DNA of 31,174 nucleotides, taken from CAZZIQ01 sp964654355. Its GTDB lineage: Bacteria; Pseudomonadota; Gammaproteobacteria; GCF-002020875. The stretch spans positions 1 through 31,174 of the forward strand of contig CAZZIQ010000011.1 in assembly GCA_964654355.1 (NCBI GenBank), given 5' to 3'. A program made the position numbers and the translations under genes. Below, in pieces: positions 1 to 7,441 of the stretch. The notes beneath the pieces were generated by a model that worked only from the letters and a program-made list of their open reading frames with translations, was not told the DNA's origin and made no database searches. Every line of letters starts with the position of its first letter. Position 1 is the first letter of the stretch.

Positions 1-55
1 TCGTGAAGGCGGCCGCACCGTCGGCTCTGGCGTCGTGAGCAAGGTCATCGCGTAA
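1..55 (+). CDS. tufA: Elongation factor Tu, C-terminal end (partial)
   Basis: Only the last 17 codons and the TAA stop are inside the window. They read REGGRTVGSGVVSKVIA, which matches the conserved EF-Tu C-terminus (REGGRTVGAGVVxKV). EF-Tu delivers aminoacyl-tRNA to the ribosome as a GTP complex. The stop lies 30 bases before rpsJ, so the str-type genes and the S10 block are directly joined, as in many proteobacteria. The identification rests on a short but highly diagnostic tail plus position. Confidence 0.93.
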   Translation, partial: REGGRTVGSGVVSKVIA

Positions 56-85
56 GCGGACTGAACTGAATACTGAGAGAGCATC

Positions 86-397
86 ATGGCTGGACAGAAA
101 ATCCGTATCCGCTTGAAGGCGTTTGACTATCGTTTGATCGATCAGTCTGCGCGCGAAATCGTGCAGACCGCCAAGCGTACTGGAGCGACGGTACTCGGCC
201 CGATTCCGCTGCCGACAAAGAAAGAGCGTTATACCGTGCTGATTTCTCCGCACGTAAACAAGGACGCGCGGGATCAGTACGAAATTCGTACCCACAAGCG
301 TTTGATGGATATCGTCGACCCGACCGATAAGACGGTTGACGCGCTGATGAAGCTGGATCTCGCCGCTGGCGTGGATGTACAGATCAAGCTGTCGTAA
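86..397 (+). CDS. rpsJ: 30S ribosomal protein S10 (NusE)
   Basis: This 103-residue protein has the usual S10 length. It begins MAGQKIRIRLKAFDYRLID and contains the conserved loop segment GPIPLPTKKERYTVL followed by SPHVNKDARDQYEIRTHKR. S10 sits in the head of the 30S subunit and also serves as NusE in transcription antitermination. A GAGAG ribosome-binding site precedes the ATG. The gene follows tufA after only 30 bases, so the long S10 leader through which L4 autoregulates the operon in E. coli has no room here. The start is clear and nothing is unusual in the protein. Confidence 0.98.
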   Translation: MAGQKIRIRLKAFDYRLIDQSAREIVQTAKRTGATVLGPIPLPTKKERYTVLISPHVNKDARDQYEIRTHKRLMDIVDPTDKTVDALMKLDLAAGVDVQIKLS

Positions 398-423
398 GCG
401 AGCGTATTTAAGAGGATCGAACC

Positions 424-1062
424 ATGTCGATTGGACTGATTGGCCGCAAATTGGGCATGAGCCGCGTCTTCGCTGAAGACGGCAATAGTGTTCCGGTTAC
501 CGTGATTGAGGTAACCCCGAACCGTGTGACCCAGGTGCGTACGGAAGAAACCGATGGCTATAGCGCTGTCCAGGTGACCACCGGTGCGCGTCGTGCTTCA
601 CGCGTGACCAAGCCGATGGCGGGTCACTTTGCCAAGGCGGGTGTTGAAGCCGGCCGCATCGTGCGCGAGTTTCGTGCGGATGCAGGTGAGTTGGATGGCG
701 TTGAAGCAGGAAGCGCATTTGATTTGAGTCGTTTTGAAGTCGGCCAGCGTGTCGACGTGATTGGTACCTCGAAGGGTAAAGGCTTCCAGGGTGCGATCAA
801 ACGACACAACTTCCGTGCACAGCGCGCAACGCATGGTAACTCGCTGTCGCATCGTGCGCCGGGTTCCATTGGTCAGAACCAGACCCCGGGGCGCGTGTTT
901 AAGGGCAAGAAGATGGCCGGCCATATGGGTGACGTACGCAAGACGAGCGTCAACCTTGAAGTGGTGCGTGTTGATGCAGATCGCAACCTGATTTTGATCA
1001 AGGGTGCGGTACCGGGTGCGAAGGGTGGCGACGTGATTGTGCGTCTGTCTACACGTGCCTGA
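424..1062 (+). CDS. rplC: 50S ribosomal protein L3
   Basis: The 212-residue product starts MSIGLIGRKLGMSRVF, the classic L3 N-terminus. The central extension GSIGQNQTPGRVFKGKKMAG, around residues 145-165, is the loop that reaches toward the peptidyl-transferase centre. It contains the glutamine that PrmB methylates in E. coli. L3 is an early-assembly 23S rRNA binder. An AGAGGA ribosome-binding site lies just upstream, and the spacing of 26 bases from rpsJ fits cotranscription. Length and motifs are typical. Confidence 0.98.
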   Translation: MSIGLIGRKLGMSRVFAEDGNSVPVTVIEVTPNRVTQVRTEETDGYSAVQVTTGARRASRVTKPMAGHFAKAGVEAGRIVREFRADAGELDGVEAGSAFDLSRFEVGQRVDVIGTSKGKGFQGAIKRHNFRAQRATHGNSLSHRAPGSIGQNQTPGRVFKGKKMAGHMGDVRKTSVNLEVVRVDADRNLILIKGAVPGAKGGDVIVRLSTRA

Positions 1063-1099
1063 TTCGGAAAAACCGAAGAGATTATTTGGAGACTGAGAG

Positions 1100-1720
1100 A
1101 TGGACCTGACCGTGCGTGATTTCGCCGCCGGCGCTGACAAGTCCACCGTGACCGTATCGGATGCGGCCTTTGCGGCCGACTTCAACGAGTCGCTGGTGCA
1201 CCAAGTTGTCGTGGCCTATCAGGCTGCTGCCCGTGCGGGTACCAAGGCGCAGAAGACGCGTTCCGATGTTTCCGGCGGTGGTGCGAAGCCATTCCGTCAG
1301 AAGGGATCCGGTCGTGCGCGTGCAGGTACTACGCGTGGCCCGTTGTGGCGTACTGGTGGTGTGACCTTTGCTGCGCGTCCGCGCAACTATGAACAGAAGG
1401 TCAACCGCAAGATGTACCGCGCTGCAATGCGTTCCATCCTGTCTGAATTGCTGCGTCAGAATCGTCTGCGCATTGTTGATGCGTTTAATGTCGACACGCC
1501 GAAGACCAAGCCGCTGGCTGACCTGCTGAGCAAGCAGGAGCTGACCAATGTGTTGTTGGTGGATGGCGATCTGACTGAAAACTTGTACTTGGCGACCCGC
1601 AACCTGCCGAACGTAGGTCTGTTGGATGCCACTTCGATCGATCCGGTCAGTCTGATGGCCTTCGATCACGTTGTGATGACCGAAGCTGCTCTGAAGCAGC
1701 TCGAGGAGCGCTTCGCATGA
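1100..1720 (+). CDS. rplD: 50S ribosomal protein L4
   Basis: This 206-residue protein carries the L4 signature region VSGGGAKPFRQKGSGRARAG followed by GTTRGPLWRTGGVTF, around residues 53-90. This is the extended loop lining the nascent-peptide exit tunnel. The C-terminal globular half includes VDGDLTENLYLATRNLPNV. In E. coli L4 also represses its own operon, but the leader needed for that was not seen upstream of rpsJ. The last four bases overlap the rplW start (ATGA), so translation of the two genes is probably coupled. Confidence 0.98.
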   Translation: MDLTVRDFAAGADKSTVTVSDAAFAADFNESLVHQVVVAYQAAARAGTKAQKTRSDVSGGGAKPFRQKGSGRARAGTTRGPLWRTGGVTFAARPRNYEQKVNRKMYRAAMRSILSELLRQNRLRIVDAFNVDTPKTKPLADLLSKQELTNVLLVDGDLTENLYLATRNLPNVGLLDATSIDPVSLMAFDHVVMTEAALKQLEERFA

Positions 1721-2010
1721 GTCGCGAAAGACTGCACAAGATTATTCTTGCGCCGCACATTACCGAAAAAGCGTTGGCTGCTGATAGCGAGCGTCAATAC
1801 GTATTTCGTGTGCTGCGTGATGCAACCAAGCCGGAAATTCGTTCCGCTGTGGAAATGATGTTCGACGTTAAAGTTGATCGCGTCACCACTGCTCTGACGA
1901 AGGGTAAGACTAAGCGTTTCGGCGCGCACGTCGGCCGTCGTTCCGATTGGAAGAAGGCGTATGTCACCCTGCAAGAAGGCCAGCAAATTGAGCTGGCGAC
2001 CACGGCGTAA
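1717..2010 (+). CDS. rplW: 50S ribosomal protein L23
   Basis: The 97-residue product has the L23 pattern ILAPHITEKA near the N-terminus, then YVFRVLRDATKPEIRSAVE and a basic loop (KGKTKRFGAHVGRRSDWKKA). L23 sits beside the tunnel exit and docks trigger factor and SRP. The ATG overlaps the rplD stop in an ATGA arrangement, with its ribosome-binding site (GAGGAG) lying inside rplD. This indicates translational coupling. Length is normal for bacteria. Confidence 0.98.
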   Translation: MSRERLHKIILAPHITEKALAADSERQYVFRVLRDATKPEIRSAVEMMFDVKVDRVTTALTKGKTKRFGAHVGRRSDWKKAYVTLQEGQQIELATTA

Positions 2011-2047
2011 GTCGGGTTTGTAGCGTTGAGTTTGTAAGGAAACGGAC

Positions 2048-2878
2048 ATGGCAATCAAGAAGAGCAAGCCGACCTCTGCGGGCCGTCGCCACGTAGTTGC
2101 GGTAAGCAACCCGGATCTGCACAAGGGTGCACCGATCAGCTCGCTGCTCGAAAAGAAGAGCAAGACGGGTGGACGTAACAATGCGGGCCGCATCACCACG
2201 CGTCATAAGGGCGGTGGTCACAAGCAGCATTACCGCGTTGTTGATTTCAAGCGTGACAAGGACGGAATTCCGGCCAAGGTTGAGCGTTTGGAATATGACC
2301 CGAACCGCACTGCGCACCTTGCGTTGTTGTTGTTCGCAGACGGCGAGCGTCGTTACATCATCGCGCCGAAGGGTGTGAGCGCTGGCGACCAACTGCTGTC
2401 CGGTAACGGTGCTCCGTTTAAGGCCGGCAACTGCATGCAGCTGCGTTCGATCCCAGTGGGTTCGACTGTGCATTGCATCGAAATGAAGCCGGGCCGTGGT
2501 GCGCAATTGGCACGTTCTGCAGGTGCGTCCGTGCAGTTCGTCGCGAAAGAAGGTAACTACGCAACGTTGCGTCTGCGTTCTGGTGAGGTACGTAAAGTGC
2601 CGCTGGATTGCCGCGCAACCTTGGGTGAAGTGGGTAATTCTGAGCATGGCTTGCGTCAGCTCGGTAAGGCTGGTGCGAAGCGCTGGCGCGGGGTTCGTCC
2701 AACCGTTCGCGGTGTGGCAATGAACCCGGTTGATCACCCGCATGGTGGTGGTGAAGGCCGTACTTCGGGTGGCCGTCATCCGGTTTCGCCGTGGGGTACG
2801 CCGACGAAGGGCTACCGCACCCGTAAGAACAAGCGTACGAATCATTTGATCGTGCGTCGTCGTCATCAGCGCAAGTAA
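2048..2878 (+). CDS. rplB: 50S ribosomal protein L2
   Basis: At 276 residues this is a full-length L2. It contains GRNNAGRITTRHKGGGHKQ in the N-terminal third and the invariant C-terminal MNPVDHPHGGGEGRTSGGR motif, whose histidine lies close to the peptidyl-transferase centre in known ribosomes. The basic C-tail (TRKNKRTNHLIVRRRHQRK) is typical. L2 is needed for 30S-50S association and peptidyl transfer. An AAGGAA ribosome-binding site precedes the ATG, and the 37-base gap from rplW holds no obvious control element. Confidence 0.98.
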   Translation: MAIKKSKPTSAGRRHVVAVSNPDLHKGAPISSLLEKKSKTGGRNNAGRITTRHKGGGHKQHYRVVDFKRDKDGIPAKVERLEYDPNRTAHLALLLFADGERRYIIAPKGVSAGDQLLSGNGAPFKAGNCMQLRSIPVGSTVHCIEMKPGRGAQLARSAGASVQFVAKEGNYATLRLRSGEVRKVPLDCRATLGEVGNSEHGLRQLGKAGAKRWRGVRPTVRGVAMNPVDHPHGGGEGRTSGGRHPVSPWGTPTKGYRTRKNKRTNHLIVRRRHQRK

Positions 2879-2916
2879 GCGTTGATCAACGAATTGACTG
2901 ATTAGGAGCCGGAAAC

Positions 2917-3192
2917 GTGCCGCGTTCAATCAAAAAGGGACCGTTCATTGATGCACATCTGCTGAAGAAGGTGCGTGATGCGGTAGAAAGCAACAATCGT
3001 CGTCCGATCAAAACTTGGTCGCGTCGCTCGATGATCCTGCCGGACATGGTCGGTCTGACCATTGCTGTGCACAACGGTCGTCAGCACGTACCGGTTCTGG
3101 TGAACGAGCAGATGGTTGGCCACAAGCTTGGCGAGTTTGCATTGACCCGTACTTATCGTGGTCATGCAGCCGACAAGAAGGCGAAGAAATAA
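2917..3192 (+). CDS. rpsS: 30S ribosomal protein S19
   Basis: The 91-residue product reads PRSIKKGPFIDAHLLKKV at its N-terminus and contains KTWSRRSMILPDMVGLTIAV, followed by the HNGRQHVPV and KLGEFALTRTYRGH segments of S19. S19 binds 16S rRNA in the 30S head near S13. The start is a GTG at 2917, preceded by AGGAG at a good distance. The homologous N-terminus begins exactly here, so the GTG is the right start. No anomaly was seen. Confidence 0.97.
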   Translation: MPRSIKKGPFIDAHLLKKVRDAVESNNRRPIKTWSRRSMILPDMVGLTIAVHNGRQHVPVLVNEQMVGHKLGEFALTRTYRGHAADKKAKK

Positions 3193-3244
3193 GCATCCGG
3201 ATTGATCACGGATCAGTTCGAAAGAGATTGAGTAGGAAATACGC

Positions 3245-3580
3245 ATGGAAACCATGGCTGTTCTGAAAACTGCCCGCATCTCAGCGCAAAAAGCGCGTTT
3301 GGTTGCTGACCAAGTGCGTGGCATGCGCGTAGACCAGGCGCTTAACAACCTGTCCTTCAGCAACCTGAAGGCAGCAGGCCTTGTGCGCAAGGTGCTGGAG
3401 TCGGCCATTGCCAATGCTGAGCACAACGATGGTGCTGACATTGACGAACTGAAGATTTCCAAGATCTACATTGACGAAGGTCCGACCCTGAAGCGCTGGA
3501 AGGCGCGTGCCAAGGGTCGTTCCACCAAGATTTTCAAGCGGACCAGCCATATCACTGTGGCGGTCTCTGACAAGAACTGA
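3245..3580 (+). CDS. rplV: 50S ribosomal protein L22
   Basis: The 111-residue protein contains SAQKARLVADQVRGMRVDQA, VLESAIANAEHNDGADIDEL and the terminal RTSHITVAVSDKN, all L22 hallmarks. The segment GPTLKRWKARAKGRSTKI forms the beta-hairpin that extends into the exit tunnel, where macrolide-resistance changes occur in other bacteria. I chose the ATG at 3245 rather than the second ATG at 3254, because L22 proteins commonly begin MET-x-A and AGGA lies at a fitting distance. The stop is 10 bases from rpsC. Confidence 0.97.
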   Translation: METMAVLKTARISAQKARLVADQVRGMRVDQALNNLSFSNLKAAGLVRKVLESAIANAEHNDGADIDELKISKIYIDEGPTLKRWKARAKGRSTKIFKRTSHITVAVSDKN

Positions 3581-3590
3581 GGACGCAGGA

Positions 3591-4289
3591 ATGGGTCAGA
3601 AGGTACATCCGATCGGCTATCGCCTCGGCTACATCAAGGACTGGACGTCCACGTGGTACGCCAAGGGCAGCGACTATGCGCAGAACCTGCATTCGGATCT
3701 GAAGATTCGCAAGTTCTTGCGTGATCGTCTGTCGCAGGCATCCGTGAGCCGGATTCAGATTGAACGCCACACGAATACTGCACGCGTCACGATTCATACC
3801 GCGCGTCCGGGTATCGTGATTGGTAAGAAGGGTGAAGACATCGAGAAGCTCCGCCAAGACGTCGCAAGACTGATGGGTGGTAGTCCGATTCAGATCAATA
3901 TCGAAGAAATTCGCAAACCTGAACTCGACGCACAGCTGGTGGCAGAGAGCGTTGCTCAGCAGCTCGAGCGTCGCATCATGTTCCGTCGTGCGATGCGTCG
4001 TGCAGTGGGTAACACGATGCGCCTCGGTGGTCAGGGCATTCGAATCAACGTGTCTGGCCGTTTGAACGGTGCAGAAATTGCACGTACGGAGTGGTATCGC
4101 GAAGGCCGTGTGCCGCTGCACACCCTGCGTGCCGATATCGACTATGGCTTCGCTGAAGCCAACACCACCTACGGTGTGATCGGTATCAAGGTGTGGATTT
4201 ACAAGGGTGATGTTTACCTGGGCGATGACGCTCCGGTAGACGCCGAGCCAGCAAAAAAGCCGGCTCGTGAAGCCCGCAAAGATAGCTAA
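3591..4289 (+). CDS. rpsC: 30S ribosomal protein S3
   Basis: The open frame extends further upstream into rplV, but the S3 N-terminus MGQKVHPIGYRLGYIKDW fixes the start at 3591 and gives 232 residues. A KH domain with IVIGKKGEDIEKLRQDV lies around residues 61-80. The C-terminal domain has the GRLNGAEIARTEWYREGRVP signature and DYGFAEANTTYGVIGIKVW. S3 lies at the mRNA entry channel and contributes helicase activity. The C-terminal tail is short and basic. GAGGA lies just before the start. Confidence 0.97.
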   Translation: MGQKVHPIGYRLGYIKDWTSTWYAKGSDYAQNLHSDLKIRKFLRDRLSQASVSRIQIERHTNTARVTIHTARPGIVIGKKGEDIEKLRQDVARLMGGSPIQINIEEIRKPELDAQLVAESVAQQLERRIMFRRAMRRAVGNTMRLGGQGIRINVSGRLNGAEIARTEWYREGRVPLHTLRADIDYGFAEANTTYGVIGIKVWIYKGDVYLGDDAPVDAEPAKKPAREARKDS

Positions 4290-4332
4290 CAGGGAAGCGA
4301 GAATCGCCTGAGCGATTGCGAAAGGAAACGAG

Positions 4333-4746
4333 ATGCTTCAGCCGAAAAGAACGAAATTCCGTAAGCAGCATAAGGGCCGTAACCGCGGTCTGGCGCAGAA
4401 CGGCAACAAGGTCAGCTTTGGTGACTTCGGTCTCAAAGCCACGGATCGTGGTCGTATTACTGCTCGCCAGATTGAGTCGGCGCGTCGTGCAATTAGCCGT
4501 GAAGTAAAGCGTGGTGGCCGTTTGTTCATCCGCATCTTCCCGGATAAGCCAATTACCCAAAAGCCTCTCGAAGTTCGTCAGGGTAAGGGTAAAGGTAATG
4601 TGGAATATTGGGTTGCTCTGGTTCAGCCGGGCAAGGTCCTCTATGAAATCCAAGGGGTAACTGAGGAGCAGGCTCGTGAGGCGTTTCGTCTTGCTTCGGC
4701 CAAGCTGCCGGTTCGTACCACCTTTGTCAGTCGGTCGGTGATGTGA
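4333..4746 (+). CDS. rplP: 50S ribosomal protein L16
   Basis: The 137-residue product begins MLQPKRTKFRKQHKGRNRGL and contains FGDFGLKATDRGRITARQIE and RQGKGKGNVEYWVALVQPGK, the standard L16 motifs. The arginine before QGKGKG corresponds to the residue hydroxylated in E. coli L16. L16 helps position A-site tRNA and completes late 50S assembly. An AAAGGAAA ribosome-binding site precedes the ATG. The TGA stop shares its A with the ATG of rpmC, which implies coupled translation. Confidence 0.97.
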   Translation: MLQPKRTKFRKQHKGRNRGLAQNGNKVSFGDFGLKATDRGRITARQIESARRAISREVKRGGRLFIRIFPDKPITQKPLEVRQGKGKGNVEYWVALVQPGKVLYEIQGVTEEQAREAFRLASAKLPVRTTFVSRSVM

Positions 4747-4934
4747 TGAAAGCTGCAGAACTTCGTTCCAAAAATGCGTCCGAGCTGAAGGACGAGCTGT
4801 ATGGCCTTCTTCGTGAGCAGTTCAATCTGCGCATGCAGCAGAGCACCAATCAGCTCTCGAACACCAGCCAGGTGCGTCGGGTTCGCCGCGATATCGCGCG
4901 GGTGAAGACCGTGCTTAACCAGCTGAACGGCTAA
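4746..4934 (+). CDS. rpmC: 50S ribosomal protein L29
   Basis: This small protein of 62 residues starts MKAAELRSKNASELKDEL. It carries the L29 signature LREQFNLRMQQSTNQLSNT and ends RRVRRDIARVKTVLNQLNG. L29 is a helical hairpin beside L23 at the tunnel exit. A GTG three bases upstream (4743) is in frame, but the ATG at 4746 matches the family N-terminus and forms a TGATG overlap with the rplP stop. No feature departs from the family. Confidence 0.96.
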   Translation: MKAAELRSKNASELKDELYGLLREQFNLRMQQSTNQLSNTSQVRRVRRDIARVKTVLNQLNG

Positions 4935-4951
4935 TTTTTAGGTGTATTGAA

Positions 4952-5227
4952 ATGAGTGAAGCCAATACCGCAGTTGAATCTGGTGCCCGCTCCCTAACCG
5001 GGGTAGTGGTGTCCAACAAGATGGATAAGACCATCACTGTGCGCGTTGAGCGCCAGGTGAAGCACCCGATCTACGGCAAGTTCATTCGCCGTTCGACCAA
5101 GGTGCACGCCCATGACGCCGACAATGCCTGTAACCAGGGCGACTTGGTGCGGGTTGAGGAATGCCGTCCGCTCTCGAAGAGCAAGCACTTCCGTTTGGTT
5201 GAGGTGCTGGAAAAGGCGGAAGCCTAA
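4952..5227 (+). CDS. rpsQ: 30S ribosomal protein S17
   Basis: The 91-residue protein has the S17 core: LTGVVVSNKMDKTITVRVER, KHPIYGKFIRRSTKVHAHD and GDLVRVEECRPLSKSKHFRLV. S17 is an OB-fold primary binder of 16S rRNA. The first 15 or so residues (MSEANTAVESGARS) are a short extension before the conserved core. An AGGTG element precedes the ATG. It is the last gene before an unusually long 111-base gap containing a promoter-like sequence, which suggests the S10 block ends here. Confidence 0.97.
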   Translation: MSEANTAVESGARSLTGVVVSNKMDKTITVRVERQVKHPIYGKFIRRSTKVHAHDADNACNQGDLVRVEECRPLSKSKHFRLVEVLEKAEA

Positions 5228-5258
5228 AGAGAATTTATGGGTTTTCGCGATTTTCGCG

Positions 5259-5287
5259 GAAACAAGGATATTCGGAATTGCTATAAT
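5259..5287 (+). promoter_or_regulatory. Putative spc-block promoter upstream of rplN
   Basis: A perfect TATAAT lies at 5282-5287, followed at once by CGCGCG. A weak -35 (GAAACA, 5259-5264) is spaced by 17 bases. It sits in the 111-base gap between rpsQ and rplN, the position of the spc promoter in E. coli. The GC-rich discriminator is of the kind associated with ppGpp/growth-rate control in known ribosomal promoters; that role here is inference. Confidence 0.72.
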
Positions 5288-5338
5288 CGCGCGTTTTCCC
5301 CGGGTGGCCGGGCAGGACGCGAAAAAGGATAGAAAGTC

Positions 5339-5707
5339 ATGATCCAGATGCAGTCTACGCTCGAAGTCGCGGACAACAGCGGTGCACGTAAAGTTATGTG
5401 CATCAAGGTGCTGGGCGGTTCCAAGCGTCGTTATGCCGGGATTGGTGATGTGATCAAGGTCAGCATCAAGGAAGCGATTCCGCGCGGCAAGGTCAAGAAG
5501 GGTGATGTGTACAACGCAGTTGTTGTACGTACCCGTAAGGGCGTACGTCGTCCGGACGGTTCACTGATCCGCTTTGATGGCAATGCAGCAGTGCTGCTGA
5601 ACAACAAGCGTGAGCCGATTGGCACACGTATTTTTGGACCGGTAACGCGTGAGCTGCGTGGCGGCTCTTTCATGCGCATTGTGTCCTTGGCGCCGGAAGT
5701 GCTGTAA
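5339..5707 (+). CDS. rplN: 50S ribosomal protein L14
   Basis: The 122-residue protein begins MIQMQSTLEVADNSGARKVM. It contains the L14 signature around residues 60-85 (AVVVRTRKGVRRPDGSLIRF) and ends with SFMRIVSLAPEVL. L14 lies at the subunit interface, where it forms bridges to 16S rRNA and binds the silencing factor RsfS in other species. An AAAGGA ribosome-binding site lies upstream. It is the first gene after the putative internal promoter and so opens the spc block. Confidence 0.98.
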   Translation: MIQMQSTLEVADNSGARKVMCIKVLGGSKRRYAGIGDVIKVSIKEAIPRGKVKKGDVYNAVVVRTRKGVRRPDGSLIRFDGNAAVLLNNKREPIGTRIFGPVTRELRGGSFMRIVSLAPEVL

Positions 5708-5754
5708 GCCTCCGGGTCATTTGAAGATTTAAAGAGATAACGGGAGAGTGCGCC

Positions 5755-6075
5755 GTGCGCAAGATTCGCAAAGGTGACAGCGTCATCGTGCTAACGGGTA
5801 AGGATCGGGGTAAGACCGGTACTGTGACCCAGGTGATGCCGGAAGTGGATCGCATCCTCATTGAGGGCGTGAATCTGGTGAAGAAGCATCAGAAGCCGAA
5901 TCCGAATGCAGGCGTTGCCGGTGGCATCGTCAGCATGGAAAAGCCGCTGCACGCCTCCAATGTTGCGTTGGTGAACCCGGCAACGGGCAAAGCCGATCGC
6001 GTAGGTTTCCGTGTGCTTGAAGATGGCCGTAAGGTGCGTTTCTTCAAGTCCAACGGTGAAGTGGTAGACGCTTAA
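5755..6075 (+). CDS. rplX: 50S ribosomal protein L24
   Basis: The 106-residue product has a KOW domain at its N-terminus: RKIRKGDSVIVLTGKDRGKTG and TQVMPEVDRILIEGVNLVKKH. The GGIVSMEKPLHASNVAL segment follows, which is typical of L24. It is an assembly initiator protein of the 50S subunit. Translation starts at a GTG (5755). The upstream GTG at 5748 is out of frame, and homologous sequence begins at the chosen codon. A GGGAGAG element precedes it. Length is normal. Confidence 0.96.
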   Translation: MRKIRKGDSVIVLTGKDRGKTGTVTQVMPEVDRILIEGVNLVKKHQKPNPNAGVAGGIVSMEKPLHASNVALVNPATGKADRVGFRVLEDGRKVRFFKSNGEVVDA

Positions 6076-6097
6076 GTCGAATTAACGGAAGACGACG

Positions 6098-6637
6098 ATG
6101 AACCATCTTCAGGAACATTACCGCAAGAACGTTGTGCCAAAGCTCATGGAGCAGTTCGGTTACAAGAGCGTGATGCAGGTTCCGCGCATTGAGAAGATCA
6201 CGCTGAATATGGGCGTGGGCGAAGCGGTTGCGGACAAGAAGATTCTGGATAACGCAGTCAATGACTTGATCAAGATTGCGGGCCAGAAGCCAGTTGTAAC
6301 CAAGGCGCGCAAGTCTGAAGCAGGTTTCAAGATTCGCGAAGGCTGGCCGATCGGTTGCAAAGTCAACCTGCGTCGTGACCGCATGTACGAATTCCTTGAT
6401 CGCTTGGTCAACATCGCGATTCCGCGTATTCGTGACTTCCGTGGTTTGAATGGTAAGTCGTTTGACGGCCGCGGCAACTACAGCATGGGCGTGCGTGAGC
6501 AGATCATCTTCCCTGAAATCGATTTCGATAAGGTGGATGCACTGCGCGGCATGGACATCACAATCAGCACCACAGCGCGTACCAATGAAGAAGGTAAAGC
6601 GTTGTTGGCGGCTATGAATTTTCCGTTCCGCAACTAA
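6098..6637 (+). CDS. rplE: 50S ribosomal protein L5
   Basis: The 179-residue protein contains the L5 signature MQVPRIEKITLNMGVGEAV in the first 40 residues, then KPVVTKARKSEAGFKIREGW, PRIRDFRGLNGKSFDGRGNY and the C-terminal TARTNEEGKALLAAMNFPF. L5 binds 5S rRNA in the central protuberance. In E. coli the spc operon is repressed by S8 binding near the rplE start; I did not resolve a matching RNA fold here. A GGAAGACG element precedes the ATG. Confidence 0.98.
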   Translation: MNHLQEHYRKNVVPKLMEQFGYKSVMQVPRIEKITLNMGVGEAVADKKILDNAVNDLIKIAGQKPVVTKARKSEAGFKIREGWPIGCKVNLRRDRMYEFLDRLVNIAIPRIRDFRGLNGKSFDGRGNYSMGVREQIIFPEIDFDKVDALRGMDITISTTARTNEEGKALLAAMNFPFRN

Positions 6638-6662
6638 GCGGGCGTAGTAAGGACGAGGGCAT

Positions 6663-6968
6663 ATGGCCAAGACCTCCATGATTGAGCGCGAAAAACGTCG
6701 CGCCAAGACGGCTGCTAAGTTTGCAGTGAAGCGTGCAGAGCTGAAGAAGCGTGCGATGGATCCGAAGCTGTCGGAAGACGAGCGTTTGGATGCACGTCGC
6801 AAGTTCCAGGCACTGCCGCGTGACGCAAGCCCAGCGCGTCAGCGTAACCGTTGCAACGTAACGGGACGCCCGCGTGGTTATTACCGTCGCTTTGGCTTAA
6901 GCCGCAATCAGCTGCGTGAAGCAGTGATGCGTGGCGATGTGCCGGGTGTGAAGATGTCGAGCTGGTAA
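6663..6968 (+). CDS. rpsN: 30S ribosomal protein S14, zinc-independent type
   Basis: This is the long, 101-residue form of S14. It has the C-terminal RNRCNVTGRPRGYYRRFGLS and LREAVMRGDVPGVKMSSW motifs. Only one cysteine is present, so the zinc ribbon of short S14 proteins is absent. This C-minus form is the usual one in gamma- and betaproteobacteria. S14 assembles into the 30S head near S3 and S10. AAGGACGAGG lies upstream of the ATG. A run of eight T bases follows the stop at 6977-6984, without a convincing hairpin. Confidence 0.97.
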   Translation: MAKTSMIEREKRRAKTAAKFAVKRAELKKRAMDPKLSEDERLDARRKFQALPRDASPARQRNRCNVTGRPRGYYRRFGLSRNQLREAVMRGDVPGVKMSSW

Positions 6969-7015
6969 GCCGCATCTTTTTTTTACAGATTACGATTTTT
7001 TAGGACGAAAGCGAC

Positions 7016-7411
7016 ATGAGCATGCAGGACCCGATCGCGGACATGCTGACCCGCATCCGTAATGCCCAGGCTGTTGAAAAGAAGTCGGTCACCATGCCGG
7101 CCTCTCGCCTTAAAGGCGCAATTGCCCAGGTACTGAAGGATGAAGGCTATATCCGTGACTTTCATGTTGGTCAGGACGGCCCACGTTCTGTGTTGACGCT
7201 GGAATTGAAGTATTTCCAAGGCCGTCCGGTCATTGAAATGCTCAAGCGCGTCAGCCGTCCGGGTCTGCGAATTTATAAGGGCCGCAACGACCTGCCGGAT
7301 GTAAACGGTGGTCTGGGTGTCGCGATTGTGTCGACGCCGGGCGGTGTCATGACCGATCGCTCTGCGCGTGCCGCAGGCCTCGGTGGCGAAGTGCTCTGCC
7401 TGGTCTACTAA
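7016..7411 (+). CDS. rpsH: 30S ribosomal protein S8
   Basis: The 131-residue protein starts MSMQDPIADMLTRIRNAQAV and carries GLRIYKGRNDLPDVNGGLGV, followed by the strongly conserved IVSTPGGVMTDRSARAAGLG near the C-terminus. S8 is a primary binder of 16S helix 21 and, in E. coli, the translational repressor of the spc operon. An AGGA element lies before the ATG. Nothing in the length or sequence departs from the family. Confidence 0.98.
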   Translation: MSMQDPIADMLTRIRNAQAVEKKSVTMPASRLKGAIAQVLKDEGYIRDFHVGQDGPRSVLTLELKYFQGRPVIEMLKRVSRPGLRIYKGRNDLPDVNGGLGVAIVSTPGGVMTDRSARAAGLGGEVLCLVY

Positions 7412-7441
7412 GTTCAGGCGTAAACAGGATTCAGGTGACGT

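Noticed and set aside
6977..6984. Run of eight T bases between rpsN and rpsH as a terminator
   Set aside because: No stable hairpin precedes it, and the operon continues with a good ribosome-binding site for rpsH.
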